Assembly (NCBI RefSeq): GCF_000582785.1
Contig: NZ_HG931175.1
Location: 881,720-945,719 of the forward strand
Direction: 5' to 3'
Length of the DNA: 64,000 bases
DNA from: Candidatus Blastococcus massiliensis AP3
Lineage (GTDB): Bacteria > Actinomycetota > Actinomycetes > Mycobacteriales > Geodermatophilaceae
Both the position numbers and the translations under genes were made by a program. Of the stretch, positions 49,319 through 57,595 are shown in pieces. The notes beneath the pieces were generated by a model. It was not told the DNA's origin. It saw nothing but the letters and a program-made list of their open reading frames with translations, and searched no databases. Every line of letters begins with the position of its first letter. Within the stretch, counting starts at the first letter, position 1.

Positions 49319-52198
49319 TCAGCTGCAGCCGCTGGTGGAGCCGCAGCCCTCGCAGACGTAGCAGCTGCCGGCCGGGCGCATCTTCGTGCCGCAGGTCATG
49401 CACAGCGGCGCGTCGGTGGCAGTGCCGGTCACCAGCTCGAGGAGCTCGGCCGAGGAGTGCGCCTCCTTGACCGACTTCGGGCCCTCCGGGGTGACCTTCT
49501 CCTCCACCTTGGCGGTCTCGATCGGCGCGGAGCTGCGCAGCTGCTCCAGGTCGACCTCTTCCTCTTCGGTGACCGTGGCGGTCGAGGCGGAGCCGCCGTA
49601 GCCGGAGACCTGCGCCGTCCGCTCGTCGAGCGTGAAGATGCCGAGGCCGGCCCGCTTGTCGACGGGCAGGTGGTCCAGCGCCAGGCGACGGAAGATGTAG
49701 TCCATCACCGACTGGGCGATCCGGATGTCCGGGTCGTCGGTCATGCCGGCCGGCTCGAAGCGCATGTTGGTGAACTTCTGGATGTAGGTCTCCAGCGGCA
49801 CACCGTGCTGCAGCGCGATGGACAGCGAGATGGAGAAGGCGTCCATGACACCGGCGAGGGTCGAGCCCTGCTTGCCCAGCTTCAGGAACACCTCACCGAG
49901 GCTGCCGTCCTCGTACATGCCGGCGGTCATGTAGCCCTCGGCACCCGCGACGCTGAACGACGTGGTGACGCTCGTCCGCTTCTTCGGCAGCCGCTTGCGC
50001 ACCGGGTGCGACAGCGCGGCGGGGGCTACGGCCTCGACCGCGACCTCCTCCTTGGTGCCGTCGTTCTTGCCCTTGCCACCGGACAGCGGCTGGCCGACCT
50101 TGCAGTTGTCGCGGTAGATCGCCAACGCCTTGAGGCCGAGCTTCCAACCCTCGAAGTAGATCTTCTCGACGTCCTCGATGGTCGCCGTCTCCGGCATGTT
50201 GACCGTCTTGCTGATCGCGCCGGAGATGAACGGCTGGACCGCGGCCATCATGCGGACGTGGCCCATCGGGGAGATGGCCCGCTCACCCATCGCGCAGTCG
50301 AACACCTCGTAGTGCTCCGGCCGCAGGGTCGGGGCGTTCACGACGTGACCGTGCTCGGCGATGTACTCGACGATCGCCTCGATCTGCTCCTCCTGGTAGC
50401 CCAGGCTGCGCAGCGCTCGCGGCACCGTCTGGTTGACGATCTGCATCGAGCCGCCACCGACGAGCTTCTTGAACTTGACCAGCGCGAAGTCCGGCTCGAT
50501 GCCGGTCGTGTCGCAGTCCATCATGAAGCCGATCGTGCCGGTGGGGGCCAGCACCGAGGCCTGCGCGTTGCGCCAGCCGTTGTCGGCACCGATCTCCAGG
50601 CAGTCCTGCCACTGCTGGGTGGCGGCCTTGAGCACGTCGGCGTCGTCGGCACCGACCGGGCGGATGGCGTCGTTGGCGGCGGCGTGCTTGCGCATGACCC
50701 GGGCGTGCGCCGAGGCGTTGCGGGCGAAGCCGTCGTAGGGACCCACGATGCCGGCCAGCTCGGCCGAGCGACGGTAGGCGGTGCCGGTCATCAGCGAGGT
50801 GATCGCCGCGGCCAGCGACTGCCCGCCGCGCGAGTCGTACGCGTGGCCGGTGGCCATGAGCAGGGCACCCAGGTTGGCGTACCCGATGCCGAGCTGGCGG
50901 TAGGCGCGGGTCGTCTCGCCGATCGGCTCGGTCGGGAAGTCGGCGAAGCAGATCGAGATGTCCATCGCGGTGATGACCAGCTCGACGGCCTTCACGAAGT
51001 TCTTCGAGTCGAACGTGCCGTCGTCCTTGAGGAACTTCATGAGGTTCAGCGACGCCAGGTTGCACGAGCTGTTGTCCAGGCTCATGTACTCCGAGCAGGG
51101 GTTGGACGCGTTGATCCGGCCCGTCTCGGGGTTGGTGTGCCAGTCGTTGATCGTGTCGTCGTACTGGATGCCCGGGTCGGCGCACTCCCAGGCGGCCTGC
51201 GTGACCTTGCGGAACAGCGTCTTGGCATCGACGGTCTCGATGACCGAGCCGTCGATGCGGGCGCGCAGACCGAACTCGTCGCCCTCCTCCACGGCGCGCA
51301 TGAACTCGTCGGAGACGCGCACGGAGTTGTTGGCGTTCTGGTACTGGACGCTGGTGATGTCCTTGCCGCCGAGGTCCATGTCGTAGCCGGCGTCGCGGAG
51401 CGCGCGGATCTTGTCCTCCTCGCGCGCCTTGGTCTCGATGAACTCCTCGATGTCGGGGTGGTCGATGTCGAGGACGACCATCTTCGCCGCGCGACGGGTC
51501 GCGCCACCGGACTTGATGGTCCCGGCCGAGGCGTCGGCGCCGCGCATGAAGCTGACCGGGCCGGAGGCGGTGCCGCCGGAGGAGAGCAGCTCCTTCGAGG
51601 AGCGGATGCGGGAGAGGTTGAGGCCGGCACCCGAGCCGCCCTTGAAGATCAGGCCCTCCTCGCGGTACCAGTTCAGGATCGAGTCCATCTCGTCGTCGAC
51701 GGCGAGGATGAAGCAGGCGCTGACCTGCTGCGGCGCACTCGTGCCGACGTTGAACCACACCGGGGAGTTGAAGCTGAAGTACTGGTGCATGAGCATCCAG
51801 GTCAGCTCGTGCTCGAAGATCTCCGCGTCGCCCTCGGTGGCGAAGTAGCCGTGCTCGCGACCGGCCGCACCGTAGGTGAGCACCACCCGGTCGATGAGCT
51901 GGCGGAGGCTGGTCTCGCGCTGCGGGGTGCCGACCGCACCTCGGAAGTACTTCGTGGTGACGATGTTCGTGGCGTTGATGCTCCACTCGGCGGGGAACTC
52001 GACACCGCGCTGCTCGAAGTTGATCGAGCCGTCGCGCCAGTTGGTCATGACGACGTCGCGGCGCTCCCAGGTCACCTCGTCGTAGGGGTGCACACCGGCG
52101 GTGGTGAAGACGCGCTTGATCTTCAGACCCTTGCGGCTGGGCGCCTTGCCGTTGCGCCGTGCACGGGTGCCGGCCAAGCGGTCGTCGGTCTCGGTCAT
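49319..52198 (-). CDS. nrdJ: Vitamin B12-dependent (class II) ribonucleotide reductase (959 aa)
   Basis: Makes deoxyribonucleotides from ribonucleoside diphosphates with adenosylcobalamin, with or without oxygen. The catalytic loop N366-P-C-S-E370 is present, followed by the barrel strands. The substrate-binding region includes LAPTGTIGFMMDCDTTG. The C-terminal tail carries the redox-shuttle cysteines plus a zinc-ribbon (CMTC...CYVCEGC...C) in the last 28 residues. The end matches the family. ATG 52198 follows AGGGAGAG. nrdR is upstream on the same strand, so NrdR probably controls both. No B12 riboswitch is visible in the 145-bp gap. Confidence 0.96.
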   Translation of the reverse strand: MTETDDRLAGTRARRNGKAPSRKGLKIKRVFTTAGVHPYDEVTWERRDVVMTNWRDGSINFEQRGVEFPAEWSINATNIVTTKYFRGAVGTPQRETSLRQLIDRVVLTYGAAGREHGYFATEGDAEIFEHELTWMLMHQYFSFNSPVWFNVGTSAPQQVSACFILAVDDEMDSILNWYREEGLIFKGGSGAGLNLSRIRSSKELLSSGGTASGPVSFMRGADASAGTIKSGGATRRAAKMVVLDIDHPDIEEFIETKAREEDKIRALRDAGYDMDLGGKDITSVQYQNANNSVRVSDEFMRAVEEGDEFGLRARIDGSVIETVDAKTLFRKVTQAAWECADPGIQYDDTINDWHTNPETGRINASNPCSEYMSLDNSSCNLASLNLMKFLKDDGTFDSKNFVKAVELVITAMDISICFADFPTEPIGETTRAYRQLGIGYANLGALLMATGHAYDSRGGQSLAAAITSLMTGTAYRRSAELAGIVGPYDGFARNASAHARVMRKHAAANDAIRPVGADDADVLKAATQQWQDCLEIGADNGWRNAQASVLAPTGTIGFMMDCDTTGIEPDFALVKFKKLVGGGSMQIVNQTVPRALRSLGYQEEQIEAIVEYIAEHGHVVNAPTLRPEHYEVFDCAMGERAISPMGHVRMMAAVQPFISGAISKTVNMPETATIEDVEKIYFEGWKLGLKALAIYRDNCKVGQPLSGGKGKNDGTKEEVAVEAVAPAALSHPVRKRLPKKRTSVTTSFSVAGAEGYMTAGMYEDGSLGEVFLKLGKQGSTLAGVMDAFSISLSIALQHGVPLETYIQKFTNMRFEPAGMTDDPDIRIAQSVMDYIFRRLALDHLPVDKRAGLGIFTLDERTAQVSGYGGSASTATVTEEEEVDLEQLRSSAPIETAKVEEKVTPEGPKSVKEAHSSAELLELVTGTATDAPLCMTCGTKMRPAGSCYVCEGCGSTSGCS

Positions 52199-52343
52199 GG
52201 TGTGGAGCTCTCCCTGGTCGTGTGTGCTCGCGGTGTGGTGCTCGATGCGCGCCGTGGAGCCGCGCGGTGGGTGGATCGGTGGCTGGGGAAGAGCCGCGAT
52301 CGAGGTGCTCGGACTGTTGTCTAGCGCTCGGGTCTGACAGTTC

Positions 52344-52841
52344 TCAGCGGCCGGAGCGGCCGCCGGAGGGCGCGACCTCGAGGACGGACCCCACGGCCGT
52401 GCGGGCCTTCAGTTCGGCGATCTCCTTCTCGAAGTCGGCCACCGAGGTGAAGGCCCGGTAGACGCTGGCGAAGCGCAGGTAGGCGACCTCGTCCAGCTCG
52501 CGCAGCGGGCGCAGGATCGCGAGCCCGACCTCGTTGCTGGGCACCTCCGCCGCCCCGGTGGCCCGGATGGTGTCCTCGACCTGCTGGGCCAGCAGTTGCA
52601 GCTGGTCCTCGTCGACCGGCCGGCCCTGGCAGGCCCGGCGGACGCCGGCGACCACCTTCGACCGGTTGAACGGCTCGCTGACACCGCTGCGCTTGACGAC
52701 GGCGAGGACCGCCTCCTCGACGGTGGTGAACCGCCGACTGCATTGGGGACACGAACGGCGACGTCGGGTGGTTGCCCCCTCGTCGGCCTCCCGCGAGTCG
52801 ATCACCCGACTGTCGGGGTTGTGGCAGAACGGGCAACGCAC
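52344..52841 (-). CDS. nrdR: Ribonucleotide reductase repressor NrdR (165 aa)
   Basis: ATP/dATP-sensing repressor of ribonucleotide reductase genes. N-terminal zinc ribbon C3-x2-C6 ... C31-x2-C34 with [15 protein letters not shown], then an ATP-cone at about 46-136. GTG 52841 has GGGAGGTGA upstream, with the usual V/M-R-C-P-F-C start. Two NrdR boxes lie just upstream, so it autoregulates with nrdJ. The C-terminal tail (GGRSGR) is basic. Confidence 0.96.
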   Translation of the reverse strand: MRCPFCHNPDSRVIDSREADEGATTRRRRSCPQCSRRFTTVEEAVLAVVKRSGVSEPFNRSKVVAGVRRACQGRPVDEDQLQLLAQQVEDTIRATGAAEVPSNEVGLAILRPLRELDEVAYLRFASVYRAFTSVADFEKEIAELKARTAVGSVLEVAPSGGRSGR

Positions 52842-53306
52842 CGCGGTTCACCTCCCTCGGCTGCTCCCCGCCCGGAACCGTCCTGTGGAGCCTCCTGGGG
52901 ACATCCGGTGGATGTCCGGGGGAGAACCTGAGGACGGACCTGTGGACGGGCTTACAGCTCTGTAACTACTAGATCTAGTGGGACCCTAAGCCTGTCCCCA
53001 CTAGATGTGCAAGCGATCCGACCTCTGGCGTGTTCCGTTCCGGCACGCCTGTCACCTGCAGGAACAGCCCGTCCCACGAGCCACACGACACGCCCGCGCG
53101 ACGCGCCGGACGGGTGCCGGACGGCTCCGGAAGTCCCTCCGGACAGCGCCCGGGCGAGGCCCGTCCGGACCGGCGGCGGTCCGCCGGAGTGGCGTGCATG
53201 ACCCGTGGACCCGCTGCCGGCGAGCGACACGAACGACGACGGAGTCCACGAAGGGCCCGGGGACAGCTCGTCGACGCACGGCCGCTCCCTGGGCCGCGTA
53301 CCCGTG
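52842..53306. other. 465-bp intergenic region holding the nrdR promoter
   Basis: Between nrdR and a hypothetical gene, both on the minus strand. It contains the two NrdR boxes (52968-52979 and 53000-53011). The remaining 300 bp, up to 53306, show several overlapping open frames with no recognisable protein. I see no RNA gene or riboswitch. Confidence 0.6.
52968..53011. promoter_or_regulatory. Tandem NrdR boxes upstream of nrdR-nrdJ
   Basis: Box 1 is ACTAGATCTAGT (52968-52979), a perfect palindrome; box 2 is ACTAGATGTGCA (53000-53011). Their centres are 32 bp apart, about three helical turns, as known for NrdR box pairs. They lie about 130-170 bp before the nrdR GTG. Confidence 0.75.
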
Positions 53307-54092
53307 TCAGACGCCGGAGAGGGAGCCGTCCAGCCGCGGACGGCGCGCGTGCGGGACGTGGTCGCTCAGCCGCATCGGCCGGGTCAGCAGGTCCGGCTCG
53401 GCATCGCCGCGGCCTCCGCAGACCTCGGACCGGCCGATCGACTCCTCCGCCCGCGACGGACGCGCCGACGGTGCCGACGGTGCCGACCATCCACCGCCGG
53501 CCGGGCGGACCGGGCGGCGCGGCTCGGGAACCGCCTGGGTGTCGACGGACGCGAGGCGGAACTCATCGGCCCGGCCCACGACACCGGTGTCGGCGGCGCG
53601 GTGCCGCCCCTCGTCGTCGGGGGCGCGGTGCCGGCCGGCCGGAACAGGCACCGTGGCCGCGGAGACGAGCTGGATGTCGCCGTCCTCGGGGGCGCGGCGA
53701 CGGCCGCCGGAGCGCACGGAACCGCTCGCTCGCCCAGCAGCCGGCGCCATGTCGCGGATCATCGGCAGCGCGGCGGTCTGCGAGGCGTCTCCGGAGCGGC
53801 TCGTGCCGCGGAGGACTGCGACCGCCTGACCGGTCGGGAGCTCCTGCTGCACCCGGGAGTCGGCAGCACCCAGCCGGGGCGCCACGGCGAGGTGACGCTC
53901 CGGCAGCCGGAGGTCGGCGAGATCGGTCCATGCCGACTCCTCGACGCCGCCCACGACCACGCGCACCCACACCTCGCAGGCACCGGAAGCGTCGTGACGC
54001 CAGCCCAGCAGCTCACCGGACCACCACGCGCCCGCCTGGTAGACCTCGACGGCCTGGGGGGAACTGGTGAACACCGCTGCACGACTTTCCAT
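53307..54092 (-). CDS. Conserved actinobacterial hypothetical protein (261 aa)
   Basis: Residues about 1-75 are well conserved-looking: MESRAAVFTSSPQAVEVYQAG, GELLGWRHDASGACEVWVRV and SAWTDLADLRLPE, a compact beta-rich domain. The remaining 180 residues are Arg/Pro/Ser/Ala-rich and probably disordered (dominated by APxD repeats). No function known. ATG 54092 chosen; a GTG at 54104 is also possible. The open frame continues to 54893 but overlaps the LysM gene, so it is not used. Confidence 0.6.
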   Translation of the reverse strand: MESRAAVFTSSPQAVEVYQAGAWWSGELLGWRHDASGACEVWVRVVVGGVEESAWTDLADLRLPERHLAVAPRLGAADSRVQQELPTGQAVAVLRGTSRSGDASQTAALPMIRDMAPAAGRASGSVRSGGRRRAPEDGDIQLVSAATVPVPAGRHRAPDDEGRHRAADTGVVGRADEFRLASVDTQAVPEPRRPVRPAGGGWSAPSAPSARPSRAEESIGRSEVCGGRGDAEPDLLTRPMRLSDHVPHARRPRLDGSLSGV

Positions 54093-54235
54093 GGCGCCTG
54101 ACACATGACGACCGTAGGCGTTCGTGCCACCACGGTCCGTGACGTAGCCGCGCTGAGGGTTGACGAAGTCGGCGGGGCAGGTTGGAGAGGTGTTGCCCTG
54201 TCGCCGACCCGTCCGCTGCGTATGCGGCGTCACCG

Positions 54236-54766
54236 TCACGGCAGCAGCAGTACCTGACCGGGGACCACGGTGGCGTCGGCCAGACCGTTGAGCTCTCGGA
54301 TCTCGTCGATCACCGGACGCACGTCCTCCTCGCCGGCCACGGACGTGGCGATCGACCAGAGCGAGTCCCCCGGCCGCACCACCACGCTGCTCTCCCCCAC
54401 CAGGCGCAACTGCTGTCCGTCCCCGGCCACCGCCGACCCCACCCAGGACCCCAGGGCCACACCGACCGCCAGGCCGAGCACCAGGCCCAGACGCCGTGCC
54501 CGTCGGGTCAGCCGGAGCGCAGGCGCCGGGACCCGACCACGATCTGCCGGACGAACCGGACCCGCCGGTGCCGGCCGACGGAGATCGGGGCGCGCCACCC
54601 CCGGCCGACCGGGGACCGGGCGCGGTCCTGCGGGGTGCCGCGGTGCCGGGTCCGGCACCGCACGCAGGGGCACCCGCCGGACGGCTGCGCCCGCCGCGAG
54701 CGGCGGCCGCCACGGCGCCAGTACCGACTCGTCGAACTCCACCACGGCCCGTGCCACGCTTCCCAC
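54236..54766 (-). CDS. LysM-domain membrane protein, probable SOS-induced cell-division inhibitor type (176 aa)
   Basis: GTG 54766 has GGGAGGAG six bases upstream. Layout: cytoplasmic Pro/Arg-rich segment about 1-85, a membrane segment near 88-108 (LGLVLGLAVGVALGSWVGSAVAG), then an external LysM domain (VVVRPGDSLWSIA ... VVPGQVLLLP) for peptidoglycan. This matches the YneA/DivS-like plan, proteins that delay division after DNA damage. It is divergent from lexA with two SOS boxes in front, so LexA control is expected. Confidence 0.82.
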   Translation of the reverse strand: MGSVARAVVEFDESVLAPWRPPLAAGAAVRRVPLRAVPDPAPRHPAGPRPVPGRPGVARPDLRRPAPAGPVRPADRGRVPAPALRLTRRARRLGLVLGLAVGVALGSWVGSAVAGDGQQLRLVGESSVVVRPGDSLWSIATSVAGEEDVRPVIDEIRELNGLADATVVPGQVLLLP

Positions 54767-54804
54767 GACTGCTCCTCCCGACCGCTCCTGCACCACCGGT
54801 TCGT

Positions 54805-54901
54805 TCGAACTCCTGTTCGAATCGAACGTCTGTGCGATGTCTACCGGACCGGTCCGACAGAAGCGACCCGACACGGGCACTTTCTTCGAACACCTGTTTG
54901 A
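54805..54901. promoter_or_regulatory. Three SOS (LexA) boxes between the LysM gene and lexA
   Basis: Box 1 TCGAACTCCTGTTCGA (54805-54820) is a perfect actinobacterial SOS box. Box 2 TCGAACGTCTGTGCGA (54822-54837) has a mismatch in the right arm. Box 3 TCGAACACCTGTTTGA (54886-54901) has one mismatch. Boxes 1 and 2 are closest to the LysM start, box 3 to lexA. Confidence 0.88.
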
Positions 54902-54976
54902 AAGCGGGCTCGATCGGCGCTACGGTTCTCCCGACGCAACCAGCACGGCCGTAGCTGCGGTCGGCGAGGAGGAGAC

Positions 54977-55744
54977 GTGGCGGAGAAGAGCGGTACGCCG
55001 GGGAGCCGGCGCGCGCGGGGCGCGACGACGGAGCCGGGCACGGAGAGCGGCGCGGCGACGGTGCGCTCGTTCCCCGACCGCGGGGCGGACGGCGACGGCC
55101 TCACCCAGCGCCAGCGCCGGGTCCTCGAGGTCATCCGCGATTCCATCGACCGTCGCGGCTATCCCCCCTCCGTGCGCGAGATCGGCGAGGCGGTGGGCCT
55201 CTCCTCCGCCTCCTCGGTGGCCCACCAGCTCTCCGTGCTGCAGAAGAAGGGCTGGCTGCGGCGCGACCCGAACCGTCCGCGAGCCCTCGACGTCCGTCTC
55301 CCGGGCGAGACCTCCCGCCCGGGCACTCCGGTCGGCGAACCCCTGACGGGCACCGATGAGCCGGCCGCCGCTCCGACCTACGTCCCGCTGGTCGGCCGGA
55401 TCGCGGCCGGCGGGCCGGTGCTGGCCGAGCAGGCGGTGGAGGACGTGTTCCCCCTCCCGCGCGAGCTCGTCGGCGAGGGCACCCTCTTCATGCTCAAGGT
55501 CGTGGGCGACTCGATGATCGAGGCGGCGATCTGCGACGGCGACTGGGTGGTCGTGCGCCAGCAGCCGAACGCGGAGAACGGCGAGATCGTGGCCGCCATG
55601 ATCGACGGCGAGGCGACGGTGAAGACCTACAAGCGCCGCGACGGGCACGTCTGGCTGCTGCCGCACAACCCCGCGTACGAGCCGATCCCGGGCGACGACG
55701 CCACGGTCCTCGGCCGCGTGGTCTCGGTCCTGCGCCGGGTCTGA
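54977..55744 (+). CDS. lexA: LexA repressor (255 aa)
   Basis: Represses SOS genes and cuts itself when RecA filaments form. The N-terminal winged helix covers about 42-100 ([16 protein letters not shown] ... [22 protein letters not shown]). Self-cleavage site A144-G145 in RIAAGG; catalytic S179 (GDSM) and K216 (VKTYK). GTG 54977 follows GAGGAGGAG. The N-terminal 40 residues are a low-complexity extension compared with E. coli LexA, common in actinobacteria. An SOS box lies 76 bp upstream. Confidence 0.96.
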   Translation: MAEKSGTPGSRRARGATTEPGTESGAATVRSFPDRGADGDGLTQRQRRVLEVIRDSIDRRGYPPSVREIGEAVGLSSASSVAHQLSVLQKKGWLRRDPNRPRALDVRLPGETSRPGTPVGEPLTGTDEPAAAPTYVPLVGRIAAGGPVLAEQAVEDVFPLPRELVGEGTLFMLKVVGDSMIEAAICDGDWVVVRQQPNAENGEIVAAMIDGEATVKTYKRRDGHVWLLPHNPAYEPIPGDDATVLGRVVSVLRRV

Positions 55745-55751
55745 CCCGGAC

Positions 55752-56837
55752 CTAGGGGCGGCGGCGCAACCTGCTGCCGATCCAGACCGCGACGGTCGCC
55801 ACTGCAGCGGCGGTGAGGACAGTGGTGACCGTCGTCGAGGTGGCCGAGTCGGTGAGGTCGGCCATGCTCGGCAGTGGTCCGCCCTCGTCAGCTTCCGCGG
55901 TCGCGGCCGGCGGCGAGGACGACGGCACCGACACCGCGACGACGTCACTCGGCACGCCCTCGCTCGCGATCAGGAGCTGCTGGCTGTCGGCGGTGAAGCT
56001 GATCGCCTCGCCCTGCGGCGACTCGGGCAGGGGTATCCGTACCGGCGTGCCGGCGAGCGCCCCGACGACGTCGGAACCGCTGAGCGGCCACACGTAGGCG
56101 TCGGTGTAGGTGCGCAGCGCCAGCGCGTGCCCGTCCGGCGCGACCGCTCCCCCGGTGACGAGCAGCTGACCGGCCCGGCCGACCGGGCCGCCCGGGGTGC
56201 CGGTCAGGGTCATGTTGACCGTCGCCACCCGTTCCATCGGTACGACCGCGGTCGTCGACAGCGGGGCCGTGGGCCGGTACACGCCGCTGGAACCCAGGAC
56301 CTCCTTGGTCACCACGTACGGCGTGCCGTCGGGCGCGAGGAGCAGCGCCTCCGCGTCGTGCGCCCCGTCGGGATACGTGAGCCGGTGCACGGCCGCGGTG
56401 CCGTCCGCACGGAGCGCCAGGAGCGCGACAGTCGAGCGGACTGCGGTGTTGTCGCCGATGTCGGCCAGCCAGAACGTGCCGTCGGCGCCGAGCGCGAGAT
56501 CCTCGGGGTCGTAGGGATCGACGGCCGCGGTGCGCGTCTCGACGACCCGGCAGGCGGAGTCCAGAACCGAGAGGCTCAACTGCTCCCCGCCGTCGTTCAT
56601 GACCACCATGCGCTCGCCGAGGTCGACCAGCCCCGAGATCTCCGGGAGGGAGGGATCGGTGATCTGGCAGCGCACGGACGACTCGGCGGCCGGTGCTCCG
56701 GACTCCTCGGCCGAGGCCGCTGGGAGCGCGACGAGCGGCAGAGCGCACCCAAGCAGCAGTACCGCCCCGAGTCGTGCGGCCGGGAAGGGACGCCGGCCCG
56801 AGGAGCCGCTAGGCGGGCTGCCGGCCTGCTCGGGCAC
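55752..56837 (-). CDS. Secreted/membrane-tethered beta-propeller-like protein (361 aa)
   Basis: N-terminal signal region about 20-43, then an extracellular domain with repeated beta segments, such as ISGLVDLGERMVVMNDGG, DPEDLALGADGTFWLADIGDN and EALLLAPDGTPYVVTKE. This resembles bacterial six-bladed propellers that read secreted substrates, but no catalytic motif is visible. A C-terminal membrane helix near 335-355 with RRRP anchors it outside. The start GTG 56837 lies inside the upstream PAP2 gene; an overlap of 29 bp. Confidence 0.72.
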   Translation of the reverse strand: MPEQAGSPPSGSSGRRPFPAARLGAVLLLGCALPLVALPAASAEESGAPAAESSVRCQITDPSLPEISGLVDLGERMVVMNDGGEQLSLSVLDSACRVVETRTAAVDPYDPEDLALGADGTFWLADIGDNTAVRSTVALLALRADGTAAVHRLTYPDGAHDAEALLLAPDGTPYVVTKEVLGSSGVYRPTAPLSTTAVVPMERVATVNMTLTGTPGGPVGRAGQLLVTGGAVAPDGHALALRTYTDAYVWPLSGSDVVGALAGTPVRIPLPESPQGEAISFTADSQQLLIASEGVPSDVVAVSVPSSSPPAATAEADEGGPLPSMADLTDSATSTTVTTVLTAAAVATVAVWIGSRLRRRP

Positions 56838-57531
56838 CGAACCAGCGTGACAGAACGAGGGCGTCCAGCGCGTGAACCACGCCCAGCAGCACGATGCCGA
56901 CCGCGGCTCCCACGACGGCGTCGGTGACCCAGTGGAAGTCCAGCGAGACCATGGAGACGCCGGTGGCGATCGGTCCCGCGACGCTGAGCCACCAGAATGC
57001 GCGCTGCACCCTGGCGGGCAGTCCGTACTCGACGGCCAGCCACCGGGCGACGCCCCACATGATGACGGCGTTGGCCACGTGGCCCGAGGGGAACGAGGCG
57101 CCGTCGACGTGGAAGAAGAGCTCGTCGGGGTGTCCGGGCGCGGTCCGGCCGGTTCCGAACTTGACCGCGTAGACACCGATGGTCAGCGTGCCCAGCGCGA
57201 GCAGCACGCGCAGCAGCGGAACCGCCGTGCGGTGCCGCCAGGCCAGGTAGCCGACCAGGACGGACAGCACGATGAGGATCGCGCCCCGGCCGCCGAGCTG
57301 GGTGACCGCCCAGAAGACCGGATAGGCGGCCGAATCGCGCAGGCCCCAGCCCCGTACGGCATCGGAGACCCAGAAGTCCAGCCGCTCCAGGACACCACCG
57401 GCGAGCAGGTCGGCGGTGATCAGGCCCCCCACGAGCAGGGCCAGGAGCGGCGCCCACCACGGCGGGCGGCCGATCGAGACCGCGCGGGAGCGCTCGGGCA
57501 CGCCGGCCTCGCACACCGTGCCGCTGGTCAC
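56809..57531 (-). CDS. PAP2-family membrane phosphatase (240 aa)
   Basis: Six membrane segments. Phosphatase motifs: KFGTGRTAP near 120, P-S-G-H near 140 and a SLDFHWVTDAVVG C-terminal motif with the histidine and aspartate. Such enzymes dephosphorylate lipid pyrophosphates or phosphatidates on the outer face. GTG 57531 chosen; an ORF from 57588 adds basic residues without a ribosome site. Overlaps the downstream gene. Confidence 0.85.
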   Translation of the reverse strand: MTSGTVCEAGVPERSRAVSIGRPPWWAPLLALLVGGLITADLLAGGVLERLDFWVSDAVRGWGLRDSAAYPVFWAVTQLGGRGAILIVLSVLVGYLAWRHRTAVPLLRVLLALGTLTIGVYAVKFGTGRTAPGHPDELFFHVDGASFPSGHVANAVIMWGVARWLAVEYGLPARVQRAFWWLSVAGPIATGVSMVSLDFHWVTDAVVGAAVGIVLLGVVHALDALVLSRWFGARAGRQPA

Positions 57532-57595
57532 CCGCTCACCGTACCGGCCCGTGACCTCGTCGTGACCTGGACGAGCCGACCGTCGCACGGAAGGG

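Noticed and set aside
49304-52324. 1006-residue plus-strand open frame
   Set aside because: Fully antisense to nrdJ, whose motifs are unambiguous.
52199-52343. Cobalamin riboswitch before nrdJ
   Set aside because: The 145-bp gap shows no B12-box or conserved core; a structural search would be decisive.
53005-54070. Several plus-strand open frames between nrdR and lexA
   Set aside because: Overlap each other, Arg/Pro-rich with no motif; the minus-strand frame shows a more protein-like N-terminal domain.
53307-54893. 528-residue minus-strand frame starting at 54893
   Set aside because: Its upper part overlaps the LysM gene in another frame and lies in the SOS-box region; only the part from 54092 looks coding.
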